Shown here: positions 46,521 through 55,963 of the stretch, piece by piece
Numbering within the stretch: the stretch's first letter is position 1
Layout of the letters: every line of letters begins with the position of its first letter
DNA from: Thalassovita mediterranea
GTDB lineage: Bacteria > Pseudomonadota > Alphaproteobacteria > Rhodobacterales > Rhodobacteraceae
Direction of reading: 5' to 3'
DNA: 64,000 bases
NCBI RefSeq assembly: GCF_001458435.1
Contig: NZ_CYSF01000018.1
Span: 1-64,000 of the forward strand
Made by a program: the position numbers and the translations under genes
Notes under the pieces: model-generated
Told to the model about the DNA's origin: nothing
The model's input: the letters and a program-made list of their open reading frames with translations, nothing else
The model's database searches: none

Positions 46521-47342
46521 ATGAAGATATTGTTTCTAGGCGATGTGATGGGGCGGGCCGGACGGCGCGCCGTGGTGGAAAACCTGCCCAAGCTGCGCGA
46601 GGCGTGGCGGCTGGATTTTGTTGTGGTGAACGGCGAAAACGCCAGCAATGGCATGGGCCTGTCGGCGGAACACGCCAAGGTGCTGTTGGATGCGGGCGCG
46701 GACTGTCTGACGCTGGGCGATCACGCTTTTGACCAAAAGGACATGCTGCAGTTCATCGAACGCGAACCGCGTATCATTCGCCCGCTGAACTTCGCCAAAG
46801 GCGCACCGGGGCGCGGCCACCGCGTCTTTTCCGACCGGCGCGGGCGCAAGATTTTGGTGACGCAGGTTCTGGGCAACGTGTTTATGAAACGCGCCTTTGA
46901 CGATCCGTTTTCCGCTGTTGATACCGTGCTGCGCCAGCATGTTCTGGGCGGAGCAGTGCAGGCCGCACTGGTGGATATGCACTGCGAAGCGACGAGTGAG
47001 AAGATGGGCATGGGCCATTATTGCGACGGCCGCGCCAGCGTGGTTGTCGGCACCCACACCCATGTGCCCACCGGTGATGCGCAAATCCTGCCCGCAGGCA
47101 CCGCCTATCTGACTGATGCAGGCATGTGCGGCGATTACAACAGCGTCATTGGCATGGAAAAGGCCGAGCCAATGCGTCGTTTCGTGACCGGCATGCCCAA
47201 ATCCCGCTTCACCCCCGCATTGGGCGAGGCGACGCTGTCTGGCGTTTACGTGGAAACCGATGACCGCACCGGCAAGGCCACGCTGGTCAAGATGGTGCGC
47301 CACGGTGGCCGTCTGGAACAGGCCGGTCCTGCACCTGTCTAA
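46521..47342 (+). CDS. YmdB family metallophosphoesterase
   Basis: 273 residues. Metal motifs: FLGDVMGRAGRR, VNGENASNGMGLS, GDHAFDQKDM, VDMHCEATSEKMGMG and GTHTHVPTGDAQILPAGTAYLTDAGMCG. YmdB-like enzymes hydrolyse 2',3'-cyclic nucleotides and affect biofilm in Bacillus. It follows the cyclo-ligase by 67 nt and is probably in the same operon. Confidence 0.93.
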   Translation: MKILFLGDVMGRAGRRAVVENLPKLREAWRLDFVVVNGENASNGMGLSAEHAKVLLDAGADCLTLGDHAFDQKDMLQFIEREPRIIRPLNFAKGAPGRGHRVFSDRRGRKILVTQVLGNVFMKRAFDDPFSAVDTVLRQHVLGGAVQAALVDMHCEATSEKMGMGHYCDGRASVVVGTHTHVPTGDAQILPAGTAYLTDAGMCGDYNSVIGMEKAEPMRRFVTGMPKSRFTPALGEATLSGVYVETDDRTGKATLVKMVRHGGRLEQAGPAPV

Positions 47343-47489
47343 GGGCGCAATGGTCGCCGTAATCGGCGCGATTCTTGCTATGGTATTGATGTGACGGGAC
47401 CTATCGCCGTCACATCCAACGCACAAAGCGCTTGTTGCGGGGCGCATGGTGGTGGAAACTGCCCAAAACAAAAGTATCAGGCGAACCAT

Positions 47490-49268
47490 ATGGCGTTATT
47501 TGAACTGTCGCAGACCGGTCAGGCGGTGCTGAGCCTTTGTGTGGTGCTGGGCATGTTTGCCCTGTTCATGAAGGAAATCTTCCCGACCGAGGTGGTGGCG
47601 ATCTTCGGCGTTGCGATGCTCTTGGCCATGGGGCTGTTGCCCTATGATCTGGCGCTCAACGTGCTGTCAAACCCCGCGCCATGGACCATTGCGACGATGT
47701 TTATCGTCATGGGGGCCCTTGTGCGCACAGGTGCGCTGGCGGCGTTTACCAATATGGCGGACAAGGCAGGGCGCACCAATCCGAAACTGGCGATTGCGGT
47801 TTTGATGATCTTTGTCGTGCTGGCCTCGGCGATCATGAACAACACGCCGGTTGTGGTGGTGATGATCCCCGTCTTTGTGCAACTGGGGCGCACGATGGGG
47901 GTGTCTGCCTCTAAAATGCTGATCCCGCTGAGCTATGCCGCGATCATCGGCGGCACGCTGACCCTGATCGGCACTTCGACCAACCTGTTGGTCGATGGTG
48001 TTGCACGGGCCCAAGGCCTTGAAGCATTTGGGATTTTTGAGATCACGCCGCTGGCCGTTGTGCTGGTCGCCTGGGGGATGATCTACCTCTATTTCTTTGG
48101 TCGTCACCTGCTGCCTGAGCGCAGCACCATGGCGACGATGCTGTCTGATAAGTCCAAGATGAAGTTTTTTACCGAGGCGGTGATCCCCCCGGAATCGAAC
48201 CTCATCGGGCGCGAAGTGGTCGGCGTGCAGCTGTTCAAACGCGAAGGCGTTCGCTTGGTCGACGTTGTCCGCGGCGACCGATCCCTGCGCCGCAATATGA
48301 AGGATGTGGTGCTGCAGGTCGGTGACCGCGTGGTGCTGCGCACCCAGATGACCGAACTCCTATCGCTCCAGCGCAACAAGAGCCTGAAGCGACTGGATCA
48401 GGTGGGCGCGGTGGAAACATCGACTGTTGAGGTGCTGATCACCCCGGGCTGTAAAATGGTTGGCCGTGCGCTGGGATCCATGCGTTTGCGCCGCCGTTAT
48501 GGTGTTTACCCACTGGCATTGCACCGCCGGAACCAGAACATCAGCGGCCAGTTGGACGAACAAGTGGTGCGCGTTGGTGACACGCTGCTGTTGGAAGGGG
48601 CGCCAGAGGATATTCAACGCCTTGCGACTGATATGGATATGGTCGATGTGACCCACCCGTCGGTGAAGGCATTTCGCCGTGGTCATGCGCCGCTGGCAAT
48701 CGCGACCCTCTTGGCCATCGTTGGCCTTGCCGCTGTGGGCGTTGCGCCGCTGCTGCTGTTGTCGATCATTGGCGTTGCAGTGGTGCTGGTCAGCCGCTGT
48801 ATCGACAGCGATGAAGCGTTTTCCTTTGTCGAGGGGCGCCTTCTGGCACTGATCTTTGCTATGTTGGCCATCGGTGCCTCATTGCAGCACACAGGCGCCG
48901 TGACACTGATTGTTGAGGCGATCGCACCCTACCTGATGCAGCTGCCTCCCTTCTTCATCGTTTGGGCGATTTACCTGCTGACCTCGTTGTTGACCGAAAT
49001 GGTGTCGAACAACGCGGTGGCTGTTGTGGTGACGCCGATTGCCATCGGTCTGGCGGATGTCATGGGTTTTGATGCACGCCCCTTGGTCATAGCGGTGATG
49101 GTTGCTGCGTCCTGCAGCTTTGCCACACCCATCGGCTATCAAACCAACATGCTGGTTTACGGTCCCGGCGGCTATAAATTCACCGACTTCTTGAAGGTCG
49201 GCGTGCCGCTTAACATCACAATGGGCCTCTTGGCCTCGGCGCTTATTCCGGTGATCTGGCCGCTTTGA
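47490..49268 (+). CDS. SLC13 family permease with two TrkA-C (RCK_C) domains
   Basis: 592 residues from ATG 47490. Helices flank two cytoplasmic RCK_C domains (about 210-285 and 305-385: VGVQLFKREGVRLVDVVRGD, LGSMRLRRRYGVYPLALHR). The SLC13 signatures SAIMNNTPVVVVMIPVF and LTLIGTSTNLLVDG precede them, and VSNNAVAVVVTPIAIG with SCSFATPIGYQTN follow. Probable Na+-coupled anion (sulfate, dicarboxylate) importer; the substrate is unknown. Confidence 0.9.
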   Translation: MALFELSQTGQAVLSLCVVLGMFALFMKEIFPTEVVAIFGVAMLLAMGLLPYDLALNVLSNPAPWTIATMFIVMGALVRTGALAAFTNMADKAGRTNPKLAIAVLMIFVVLASAIMNNTPVVVVMIPVFVQLGRTMGVSASKMLIPLSYAAIIGGTLTLIGTSTNLLVDGVARAQGLEAFGIFEITPLAVVLVAWGMIYLYFFGRHLLPERSTMATMLSDKSKMKFFTEAVIPPESNLIGREVVGVQLFKREGVRLVDVVRGDRSLRRNMKDVVLQVGDRVVLRTQMTELLSLQRNKSLKRLDQVGAVETSTVEVLITPGCKMVGRALGSMRLRRRYGVYPLALHRRNQNISGQLDEQVVRVGDTLLLEGAPEDIQRLATDMDMVDVTHPSVKAFRRGHAPLAIATLLAIVGLAAVGVAPLLLLSIIGVAVVLVSRCIDSDEAFSFVEGRLLALIFAMLAIGASLQHTGAVTLIVEAIAPYLMQLPPFFIVWAIYLLTSLLTEMVSNNAVAVVVTPIAIGLADVMGFDARPLVIAVMVAASCSFATPIGYQTNMLVYGPGGYKFTDFLKVGVPLNITMGLLASALIPVIWPL

Positions 49269-49388
49269 TCGGGAAAGCGGGTCGAAAACCCACGTTTTCA
49301 CCTTTTTGACAGGGGGCGCAGGCTTGCAGCCCCCTGTGGCGCTCCTTTATAGATCGGGACAAACAGGATTACATGAACGGAGGGTGCC

Positions 49389-50129
49389 ATGGCTGGCCAC
49401 TCAAAATGGGCAAACATTCAGCACCGCAAAGGCCGTCAGGATGCCGCGCGGTCCAAGCTGTTTTCGAAACTGTCGAAGGAAATCACCGTTGCCGCGAAAA
49501 TGGGCGACCCTGATCCTGACAAGAACCCGCGCCTGCGTCTGGCAGTAAAAGAAGCCAAGAGCCAGTCCGTCCCCAAGGACGTGATTGATCGCGCGATCAA
49601 GAAATCGACCGCAGGCGAAGGCGACGATTACGAAGAAATCCGCTACGAAGGCTACGGCCCGAACGGTGTGGCTGTGATTGTCGAGGCGATGACCGACAAC
49701 CGCAACCGTACCGCATCTACCGTGCGCTCGACCTTCACCAAGAACGGCGGCAACCTTGGCGAAACAGGCTCCGTTGGCTTCATGTTCGACCGTAAGGGTG
49801 AGGTGACTTACCCTGCCTCTGTTGGCGACGCAGACACCGTGATGATGGCCGCGATCGAAGCCGGTGCAGAAGATGTCGAAAGCTCGGAAGAGGGGCACCT
49901 GATCTACTGTGCGGACAGCGACCTGCATGAGGTGTCTGGCGCGCTGGAAGCAGAGCTGGGTGAATCGGATTCGACCAAACTGGTGTGGAAACCCACCACC
50001 ACCACTGAATTGGATCTGGAAGGCATGCAGAAGCTGATGAAGCTGGTAGACGCGCTGGAAGACGACGATGACGTGCAGCGTGTGACCACCAACTTCGAGG
50101 CCTCGGATGAGGTGATGGAGCAGCTCTAA
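49389..50129 (+). CDS. yebC: YebC/PmpR family DNA-binding regulator
   Basis: 246 residues: [37 protein letters not shown] is the invariant N-terminus; [21 protein letters not shown] is central. Newer work links YebC proteins to translation of proline runs as well as to transcription. GGAGG lies upstream of ATG 49389. Confidence 0.96.
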   Translation: MAGHSKWANIQHRKGRQDAARSKLFSKLSKEITVAAKMGDPDPDKNPRLRLAVKEAKSQSVPKDVIDRAIKKSTAGEGDDYEEIRYEGYGPNGVAVIVEAMTDNRNRTASTVRSTFTKNGGNLGETGSVGFMFDRKGEVTYPASVGDADTVMMAAIEAGAEDVESSEEGHLIYCADSDLHEVSGALEAELGESDSTKLVWKPTTTTELDLEGMQKLMKLVDALEDDDDVQRVTTNFEASDEVMEQL

Positions 50130-50176
50130 GGCGCGCTCAGCCGCTGTAGCGGCCCGCAAAAGTGATCTCTCAGATC

Positions 50177-50205
50177 AAAACGGCGTCCAATCGGGCGCCG
50201 TTTTT
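50177..50205 (+). terminator. Terminator of yebC
   Basis: A 12-bp stem with one G-T pair (AAAACGGCGTCC / GGGCGCCGTTTT), loop AATC, and TTTTT. Confidence 0.88.
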
Positions 50206-51046
50206 CATTTTGCGCGATCTGAGGAGCGATATTGGTGGGGGAGGGGGCGCATTTCCGTGTCTTTTGGAGTCATTTTGGCGCGGTTGAGGCGCTATTGCCC
50301 ATCTTGAATGTCTTTATGACTCATTTCTGGGAAACCTGAGGAACAAGGCGCGGGGGTGAAAAATCGCAGGTTTTGTCATGCGTTTTCGCTGGTGCCGATG
50401 CCGGATTTGGGGCATCTAATCTGCAAATATCCCGATTCCAGTGAGCGCTAAGGGCTGCAAGTGCTATGCCAGCGTCGCGATTTTGGAGTTATCCACAGTC
50501 AATTGTTTTTTGACACTGTTGCGCAGACGCCACTTTTATCTGCCCAAGTGAATTTTGCGGATAAGTCTGTGGATAAGTTGTGAGTTGTTTTGGTCGGGAA
50601 TTTTTTGGTACGTTCTGTGGGTGTCCTGTGGATAAAATTGTGTATAAGCGGTGTATAAGTCATATTTTTATGGCTTGAATGTCGCGATCTACTTATCCAC
50701 AGGTGGAAGGTTTTTTGCCGCGACGCGACGGATTGCATCGGTAATCGGCGCCAAGCTGTCCGTCAGGTGTCGTGGGGACTGCCAAAATAATGGCACCGGC
50801 AAATCACTGTTATCCACAAGCCGGACAAGGGTGCCATCGGCCAGAAATTCATCCACAAGTACCTGTGGATTCATGCCCCAGCCCAGCCCAAGGCGTGCGG
50901 CGGTGACGAATCCTTCTGTGGATGGAATGGTGTGTGATTTCTTTCTGTGGATAACTCCAAAATTTTGTTTGATCCAAATATCTTGCAGTGCATCTTTTTT
51001 GTTGAAAACCAGCATGGGTGCGGCCTCTAAAGACGACTTATCCACA
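50206..51046. other. DnaA-box cluster (candidate replication origin or DnaA titration site)
   Basis: Seven exact 9-mers TTATCCACA or its complement: plus strand at 50489, 50693, 50810 and 51038; minus strand at 50568, 50627 and 50946. Near matches lie at 50556 (TGCGGATAA) and 50639 (TGTGTATAA), and further TGTGGAT or ATCCACA cores at 50850-50925. The first part is an AT-rich gene-free gap of about 480 nt with three GANTC sites (50267, 50318, 50434). The rest lies in the 3' half of the argP-like gene. This density and the AT-rich flank are what an alphaproteobacterial oriC looks like. dnaA, hemE, parAB and gidAB are not in the window. Confidence 0.65.
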
Positions 51047-51564
51047 GGCTGAGGCAGGTATTTTTGCATGAATTCGGGACTGGCAGAGGCCACGTAAACC
51101 ATCACACCCAGCGGGATTGAGCTACATCCCTGCGGTGGGCGCTCTTGCGCGGTGATTGCGGCGCTGACCTCACCCCGACGTAGCCAGTTGCTGGAATGGT
51201 CCTGATCGTCGACGACAATCTCATACAGTTGGTCCGGCACATCCGCCAAAGCCTCTAGCACCCAGGTGCCCAAACTATCCGCATTCACTGCAATGCGCAG
51301 CCGCGCCAGCGGATCGGGCTGGGCACCGGTTACGCGCGCCTCCATCAGCGCAACCTCTTGTGCGTGGCGCGCCAGCCGTTTGCCGGTTTCTGTGCCCACA
51401 CAGGGCGTGCCGCGTTGAACCAGTGGGGCGCCGATCCGCTCTTCTAACTGGCGGATGCGTTGGGACACTGCGGATTGGGTGACATGGAGATGCTGCGCGG
51501 CGGCTTCGAAGCTGCCCAGGCGCAGAACTGTGGCAAGGGTTTCCAGTTGGCTGTAATCAAGCAT
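50689..51564 (-). CDS. argP: ArgP-like LysR regulator of the LysE exporter
   Basis: 291 residues. Winged helix LDYSQLETLATVLRLGSFEAAAQHLHVTQSAVSQRIRQLEE(partial), then the effector domain with RIAVNADSLGTWVLEAL, as in ArgP/IciA. It is divergent from a lysE-type exporter, the classical ArgP-ArgO or LysG-LysE arrangement, and should activate it in response to Lys/Arg. Four perfect DnaA boxes fall inside this gene, one of them at its last codons (VDK-stop). Confidence 0.9.
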   Translation of the reverse strand: MLDYSQLETLATVLRLGSFEAAAQHLHVTQSAVSQRIRQLEERIGAPLVQRGTPCVGTETGKRLARHAQEVALMEARVTGAQPDPLARLRIAVNADSLGTWVLEALADVPDQLYEIVVDDQDHSSNWLRRGEVSAAITAQERPPQGCSSIPLGVMVYVASASPEFMQKYLPQPVDKSSLEAAPMLVFNKKDALQDIWIKQNFGVIHRKKSHTIPSTEGFVTAARLGLGWGMNPQVLVDEFLADGTLVRLVDNSDLPVPLFWQSPRHLTDSLAPITDAIRRVAAKNLPPVDK

Positions 51565-51657
51565 TAGATTTTCTAATCCAGTGATAGTTTCTTTAATTTG
51601 ATTAAATCATCCGTCGCCCTTAGTCACAAGTGCAGCACGAACACGAAGGACGGAAAT

Positions 51658-52266
51658 ATGATGGATATGACGACCCTGTTTGCAGGCTTTGGCCTGTCGC
51701 TGTCGTTGATTGTGGCGATCGGGGCGCAGAACGCCTTTGTGTTGCGGCAGGGATTGCTCAGGCAGCATGTGCTGCCGCTGGTGCTGTTTTGCGCCTGTAG
51801 CGATGCGCTGCTGATCAATGTGGGCGTCGCGGGATTTGGCAATCTGGCCGAGGCGTTGCCGTGGTTCGAACCCGTGATGCGCTACGGCGGGGCGGCGTTT
51901 CTGATCGTCTACGGTGCCCGTTCGGCACAAAGCGCATGGCGCGGTGGTGCTGCGTTGGAACAGGGTGAAGGGCAGGGGATGAGCCTGCGTGCGACGCTGC
52001 TGACCTGTATGCTGTTCACCTGGGCCAATCCACATGTCTATCTGGACACTGTGGTTCTGCTGGGATCGATTGCGGCGCAGTATGAGGATCGCACGCTGTT
52101 TGCCATCGGCGCGTCTGCAGCCAGTTTTGTGTTCTTCTTCTCACTTGGCTACGGCGCGCGTCTGCTCGGGCCGCTGTTTGCCCGACCACGGGCATGGCAG
52201 GTGTTGGACGCAGGCATTGCGCTGTTGATGTGGTTTATCGCCTATACGCTGTTAACGGGCGGTTAA
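51658..52266 (+). CDS. LysE/ArgO family amino-acid exporter
   Basis: 202 residues, six membrane helices. Family phrases: FGLSLSLIVAIGAQNAFVLRQGLLRQHV and LLTCMLFTWANPHVYLDTVVLLGS. It exports Lys/Arg and is likely activated by the divergent ArgP. ATG 51658 has AAGGA 7 nt upstream; the adjacent ATG 51661 is equally possible. Confidence 0.93.
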   Translation: MMDMTTLFAGFGLSLSLIVAIGAQNAFVLRQGLLRQHVLPLVLFCACSDALLINVGVAGFGNLAEALPWFEPVMRYGGAAFLIVYGARSAQSAWRGGAALEQGEGQGMSLRATLLTCMLFTWANPHVYLDTVVLLGSIAAQYEDRTLFAIGASAASFVFFFSLGYGARLLGPLFARPRAWQVLDAGIALLMWFIAYTLLTGG

Positions 52267-52286
52267 GCGGGGTCGTTTAGGCAAAA

Positions 52287-52313
52287 AGAAAGCGCCCAGA
52301 TGGGGCGCTTTCT
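52287..52313. terminator. Bidirectional terminator
   Basis: Perfect 11-bp arms (AGAAAGCGCCC / GGGCGCTTTCT), 5-nt loop, between convergent lysE-type and choV genes. Confidence 0.85.
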
Positions 52314-52337
52314 GTGTTTTAGGGGATCAGTGCGGGC

Positions 52338-53357
52338 TTAGGCGCCGCGCGGATCCAGCAGTTTTTGCAGAACCGTCTGTGGCGTCGCCTGACCGATCAC
52401 CTGACCGTTTTCGGTGATGGCAACGGGGCCGGTTTGCGACAGCTCCATCACCTCACGGATGTCGGCGTTGGCGTCCAGTGTTGCGCTGTGATCGCCGGTT
52501 GCCGGTTCCAGAACGTCACGGGCACACAGAACGCCCAGCGGGTTCATATGGGCAACAAAATCAGCGACATAGTCCGTCGCCGGATCGCTGAAGATCTGCT
52601 GCGGCGTGCCGCATTGCACGATGCGGCCACCTTCCATGATGGCGATGCGGTTGCCGATTTTGAACGCCTCATCCAGGTCGTGACTGACGAAGATGATGGT
52701 GCGGTGCAGTTTTTCTTGCAGTTCTAGCAGTTCGTCCTGCAAACGGGTGCGGATCAGCGGATCCAGAGCTGAAAACGGCTCATCCATCAGCAGGATCGGC
52801 GCGTCAGTGACGAAGGCACGGGCCAGACCGACACGCTGCTGCATGCCGCCCGATAGATCCGATACCTTGCGGTCCGCCCAATCCGACAGGCCCACAAGGG
52901 CGAGCTGTTCGTTGGTTTTCTCCAACCGTTCAGCTTTGGACATACCGGCCAGTTCCAGGCCCAGCCAGACGTTTTCGCGCACCGTGCGCCAGGGCAGCAG
53001 GCCGAACTGTTGGAACACCATGGCGACCGAATGCTGGCGGATGTGGCGCAGGGTTTTGGCGTCGGCGTGGGTGACGTTTTCCATGCCGTTTTCCGTGGCC
53101 ACAGACACGCTGCCGCGCACCACAGGGTTCAGCCCGTTCACAGACCGTAGCAAGGTCGATTTGCCAGAGCCTGAGAGGCCCATCAGCACCAGAATCTCAC
53201 CCTTGTCCACGGTCAGCGAACAGTTGTGCACGCCCAGCACCTGACCGGTGCTGTTCTGAATTTCGGCCCGGGTCTGGCCCTGATCCATCAGCGGCAGTGC
53301 CTGTTCGGGCTTTTCACCGAAGACGATGGAAACATTGTCAAAAGTTACAGCAGTCAT
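52338..53357 (-). CDS. choV: Choline ABC transporter ATP-binding protein
   Basis: 339 residues from ATG 53357. Walker A GLSGSGKST, Q-loop FQQFGLLPWRTV, signature LSGGMQQRVGLARA, Walker B ILLMDEPFSALD. The C-terminal 70 residues are a single CBS-like segment, shorter than the tandem CBS of ProV. Overlaps choW (stop and start 1 nt apart). Confidence 0.92.
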   Translation of the reverse strand: MTAVTFDNVSIVFGEKPEQALPLMDQGQTRAEIQNSTGQVLGVHNCSLTVDKGEILVLMGLSGSGKSTLLRSVNGLNPVVRGSVSVATENGMENVTHADAKTLRHIRQHSVAMVFQQFGLLPWRTVRENVWLGLELAGMSKAERLEKTNEQLALVGLSDWADRKVSDLSGGMQQRVGLARAFVTDAPILLMDEPFSALDPLIRTRLQDELLELQEKLHRTIIFVSHDLDEAFKIGNRIAIMEGGRIVQCGTPQQIFSDPATDYVADFVAHMNPLGVLCARDVLEPATGDHSATLDANADIREVMELSQTGPVAITENGQVIGQATPQTVLQKLLDPRGA

Positions 53358-53358
53358 A

Positions 53359-54189
53359 TCAACGCTCCACTCGCAGCATACGGTCAAGGGCGATGGCCAC
53401 GGCCACAATCACCAGCCCGCTTTCAAAGCCGAGCGAGGCGTTCACTGTGTTCAGCGCGCGCACCACAGGCACACCTAGGCCGTCCGCGCCCACAAGGGCG
53501 GCGATCACTACCATCGACAGCGACAGCATGATGGTCTGGTTCAGGCCGGTCATAATCTGCGGAAAGGCCGAGGGCAGTTCCACTTTCCACAGGATCTGCA
53601 TCCGCGTGGCGCCAAAGGCTTCGCCCGCTTCGGTCAGGGCGCGGGGCACTTGGCTGACGCCCAGCTGGGTCAGACGGATCGGTGCGGGCAGAACGAAGAT
53701 AAAGGTTGCCACCAGACCCGGTACCATGCCGATGCCGAACAGCACGATCATCGGGATCAGGTAAACAAACGTCGGGATGGTCTGCATCATGTCCAGTACA
53801 GGCAGGATCGCCTTAAAGAACTTGGGTCGATGCGCGGCATAGATCCCGATGGGCACGCCGACGCCCATACAGAAAATCACCGCAAAGAAGATCAGTGTTA
53901 GGCTTTCGGTGGTTTCTTCCCAATAGCCTTGGTTCAGGACATAGAGGAAACAGGTAATCACCAGCGCCACGCGGCCAAAGCTGCGTTGCAGGTAGTAGGT
54001 CAGCGCCGCAAAGAGGGCGATGATGATCAGCGCGGGCGGTGCTTGCAACAGCCACAGGAAGGCATCGATGCCTTCACTCAGGAAATCGTCAATCGCGTCG
54101 AACAGACCCCCGAAGGTGTCGGTCAACCAGTCAAATCCGTTGGCAATCCACTTGCCTACTGGGATTTTGCTCTCTTCAAGCCAGTCCAT
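53359..54189 (-). CDS. choW: Choline ABC transporter permease
   Basis: 276 residues. Amphipathic N-terminus (WIANGFDWLTDTFGGLFDAIDDFLSEG), then about six helices. The transport signature EAFGATRMQILWKVELPSAFPQIMTGLNQTIML lies near 195-230. Forms the inner-membrane pore for choline. Confidence 0.92.
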   Translation of the reverse strand: MDWLEESKIPVGKWIANGFDWLTDTFGGLFDAIDDFLSEGIDAFLWLLQAPPALIIIALFAALTYYLQRSFGRVALVITCFLYVLNQGYWEETTESLTLIFFAVIFCMGVGVPIGIYAAHRPKFFKAILPVLDMMQTIPTFVYLIPMIVLFGIGMVPGLVATFIFVLPAPIRLTQLGVSQVPRALTEAGEAFGATRMQILWKVELPSAFPQIMTGLNQTIMLSLSMVVIAALVGADGLGVPVVRALNTVNASLGFESGLVIVAVAIALDRMLRVER

Positions 54190-54265
54190 TTGGCCCCCTA
54201 TTTAGTGAGTGTATGATCAGGTTCGCGTCTGATCTCGGCCGCGTTCGACTATTGCGGCCGTCAAA

Positions 54266-54294
54266 AAGCGCGCCGGAACAGATCCGGCGCGCTT
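54266..54294 (-). terminator. Attenuator hairpin between choX and choW
   Basis: Perfect 11-bp arms (AAGCGCGCCGG / CCGGCGCGCTT), 7-nt loop, with TTTTTGA on the minus strand, 9 nt after the choX stop. Partial termination here would yield more binding protein than channel, common in ABC operons. Confidence 0.75.
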
Positions 54295-54302
54295 CGTGCA
54301 TT

Positions 54303-55226
54303 TTACATGCCCAACGAGGCTTTGACCGCGGCAACAGCATCGCCACCGTCTTTGGTGGTAACGCCGTCCAGCCAAGCCATAAAGGTGGCAGGGTTTGCTT
54401 TCAGCCAATCGCTTGCGGCATCGGCGGGCTCTTCACCGTCGTTCAGGATCGCACCCATGATTTCGTTTTCCATTGCCAGCGTAAACTCGAGGTTTTCCAG
54501 CATCTTACCGACGTTGGGGCATTCGGTTACGTAGCCTTGGCGTACGTTGGTGTTCACAATTGCACCGCCCAGGTTCGGGCCAAAGAACGCATCGCCACCG
54601 GTCAGGTAGGTCAGTTCAAAGTTGGCGTTCATCGGGTGGGGTTCCCAGCCGAGGAAGACGATGGGATCGTCTTTCTTGGAGGCACGTGCAACCTGCGCCA
54701 GCATGCCCTGTTCCGAGCTTTCGACAACTTCGAAACCTTTCAGGTCGAAAGAGTTGCTGTCGACCATTTCCATGATCAGGCGGTTGCCGTCGTTGCCCGG
54801 CTCGATGCCGAAGATCTTGCCGTCCAGCGCGTCGCGGTGGGTGTTGATGTCGGCAAAGTCTTTGATGCCCAGATCAGCAGCGGCTTTGTTTACGGCGAGG
54901 GTGTATTTTGCACCTTCGAGGTTGGCCCGTACGATTTCAACGGTGCCAGCTTCGTAGTAGGGGGCCAGATCGGCAACCATGGTGGGCATCCAGTTGCCCA
55001 GGAAGATGTCGACGTCGCCATCGGCCATCGAGGTGTAGGTCACCGGAACGGACAGCAGTTTGATGTCGGTTTCATAACCCAGCGCTTCCAGCACCACGGT
55101 GGTGGCTGCGGTGGTGGCGGTGATGTCGGTCCAGCCCACATCCGAGAAGGTGACGGAACCGCAGTCGGCCAGCGCCGGGGTGGCGGCCACGAGGGCCAGA
55201 GCGGAGAGAGTTGTCTTTAGGGTCAT
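54303..55226 (-). CDS. choX: Choline-binding periplasmic protein
   Basis: 307 residues from ATG 55226 (AAGGAGG upstream). Signal peptide about 1-20 (PALADC); OpuAC-type binding fold with VTFSDVGWTDITATTA, LGNWMPTM and FLGWEPHPMN, whose aromatic residues form the quaternary-amine box. First gene of choXWV, divergent from betI. Confidence 0.93.
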   Translation of the reverse strand: MTLKTTLSALALVAATPALADCGSVTFSDVGWTDITATTAATTVVLEALGYETDIKLLSVPVTYTSMADGDVDIFLGNWMPTMVADLAPYYEAGTVEIVRANLEGAKYTLAVNKAAADLGIKDFADINTHRDALDGKIFGIEPGNDGNRLIMEMVDSNSFDLKGFEVVESSEQGMLAQVARASKKDDPIVFLGWEPHPMNANFELTYLTGGDAFFGPNLGGAIVNTNVRQGYVTECPNVGKMLENLEFTLAMENEIMGAILNDGEEPADAASDWLKANPATFMAWLDGVTTKDGGDAVAAVKASLGM

Positions 55227-55251
55227 TGCGACCTCCTTGATATTTTTCTTG

Positions 55252-55265
55252 ATTGACGAGTCAAT
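55252..55265. promoter_or_regulatory. BetI operator
   Basis: Perfect palindrome ATTGAC-GA-GTCAAT between the choX and betI starts. It agrees with the known BetI-site pattern (ATTGA..N..TCAAT) and lies next to betI itself, so BetI should repress choXWV and its own operon, relieved by choline. Confidence 0.8.
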
Positions 55266-55313
55266 AAAAAACAAATTAGCTTAACGTGGCAAGCAATTTT
55301 CTACGAGAAACTG

Positions 55314-55901
55314 ATGCCTAAGCTAGGAATGGAGCCTATACGGCGGGCGGCGCTGGTAAAAGCGGCAATCGCAGAGATCGGGGAAACCGGCACGCTCGAC
55401 GTGACGGTCAGCCAGATCGCCAAGAGGGCAGGGATGTCCTCGGCTCTTGCGCATCATTATTTCGGTGGGAAAGAGCAGATATTCCTTGCGGCTATGCGTC
55501 ATACGCTGGCGGTTTATTCGGCTGAGGTGCGCGGCGCGCTTGGCATGGCGACCTCGCCTTTGGCGCGGGTCGAGGCGGTGGTTAAGTCCAGCTTCAGCCA
55601 TATGAATTTCCGTCAGGACGTGGTGGCCGCATGGCTGAATTTCTATGTGCTTGCCCAAACATCTGAAGAGGCCAAACGCCTCTTAAATGTCTATCAGCTG
55701 CGCCTGCGCCGTACCCTTGGCCATGCGTTGCGCCCCCTTGTTGGGGATCGCGCACCCGCGGTGGCGGCCCGTATCGCGGCGTTGATTGATGGCATCTATC
55801 TGGAACAATCGCTGGGGTATCAACCTGCCTCCAGCGAAGGCGCTTTTGACCTGATCATGGATTATGTCGCGCTCGAAGTTGACCGCGGCTGTTCTGCCTA
55901 A
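55314..55901 (+). CDS. betI: Choline-responsive repressor BetI (TetR family)
   Basis: 195 residues. MPKLGMEPIRRAALVKAAIAEIGETGTLDVTVSQIAKRAG is the BetI DNA-binding domain; WLNFYVLAQTSEEAKRLLNVYQ is the conserved ligand part. Controls choline uptake and oxidation. First of betI-betB-betA. Confidence 0.95.
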   Translation: MPKLGMEPIRRAALVKAAIAEIGETGTLDVTVSQIAKRAGMSSALAHHYFGGKEQIFLAAMRHTLAVYSAEVRGALGMATSPLARVEAVVKSSFSHMNFRQDVVAAWLNFYVLAQTSEEAKRLLNVYQLRLRRTLGHALRPLVGDRAPAVAARIAALIDGIYLEQSLGYQPASSEGAFDLIMDYVALEVDRGCSA

Positions 55902-55963
55902 TCTGGCACTGCCGACCCCGATGATCTGAATACAAATACACCCCCGTACTGAAAGCACTGCAC

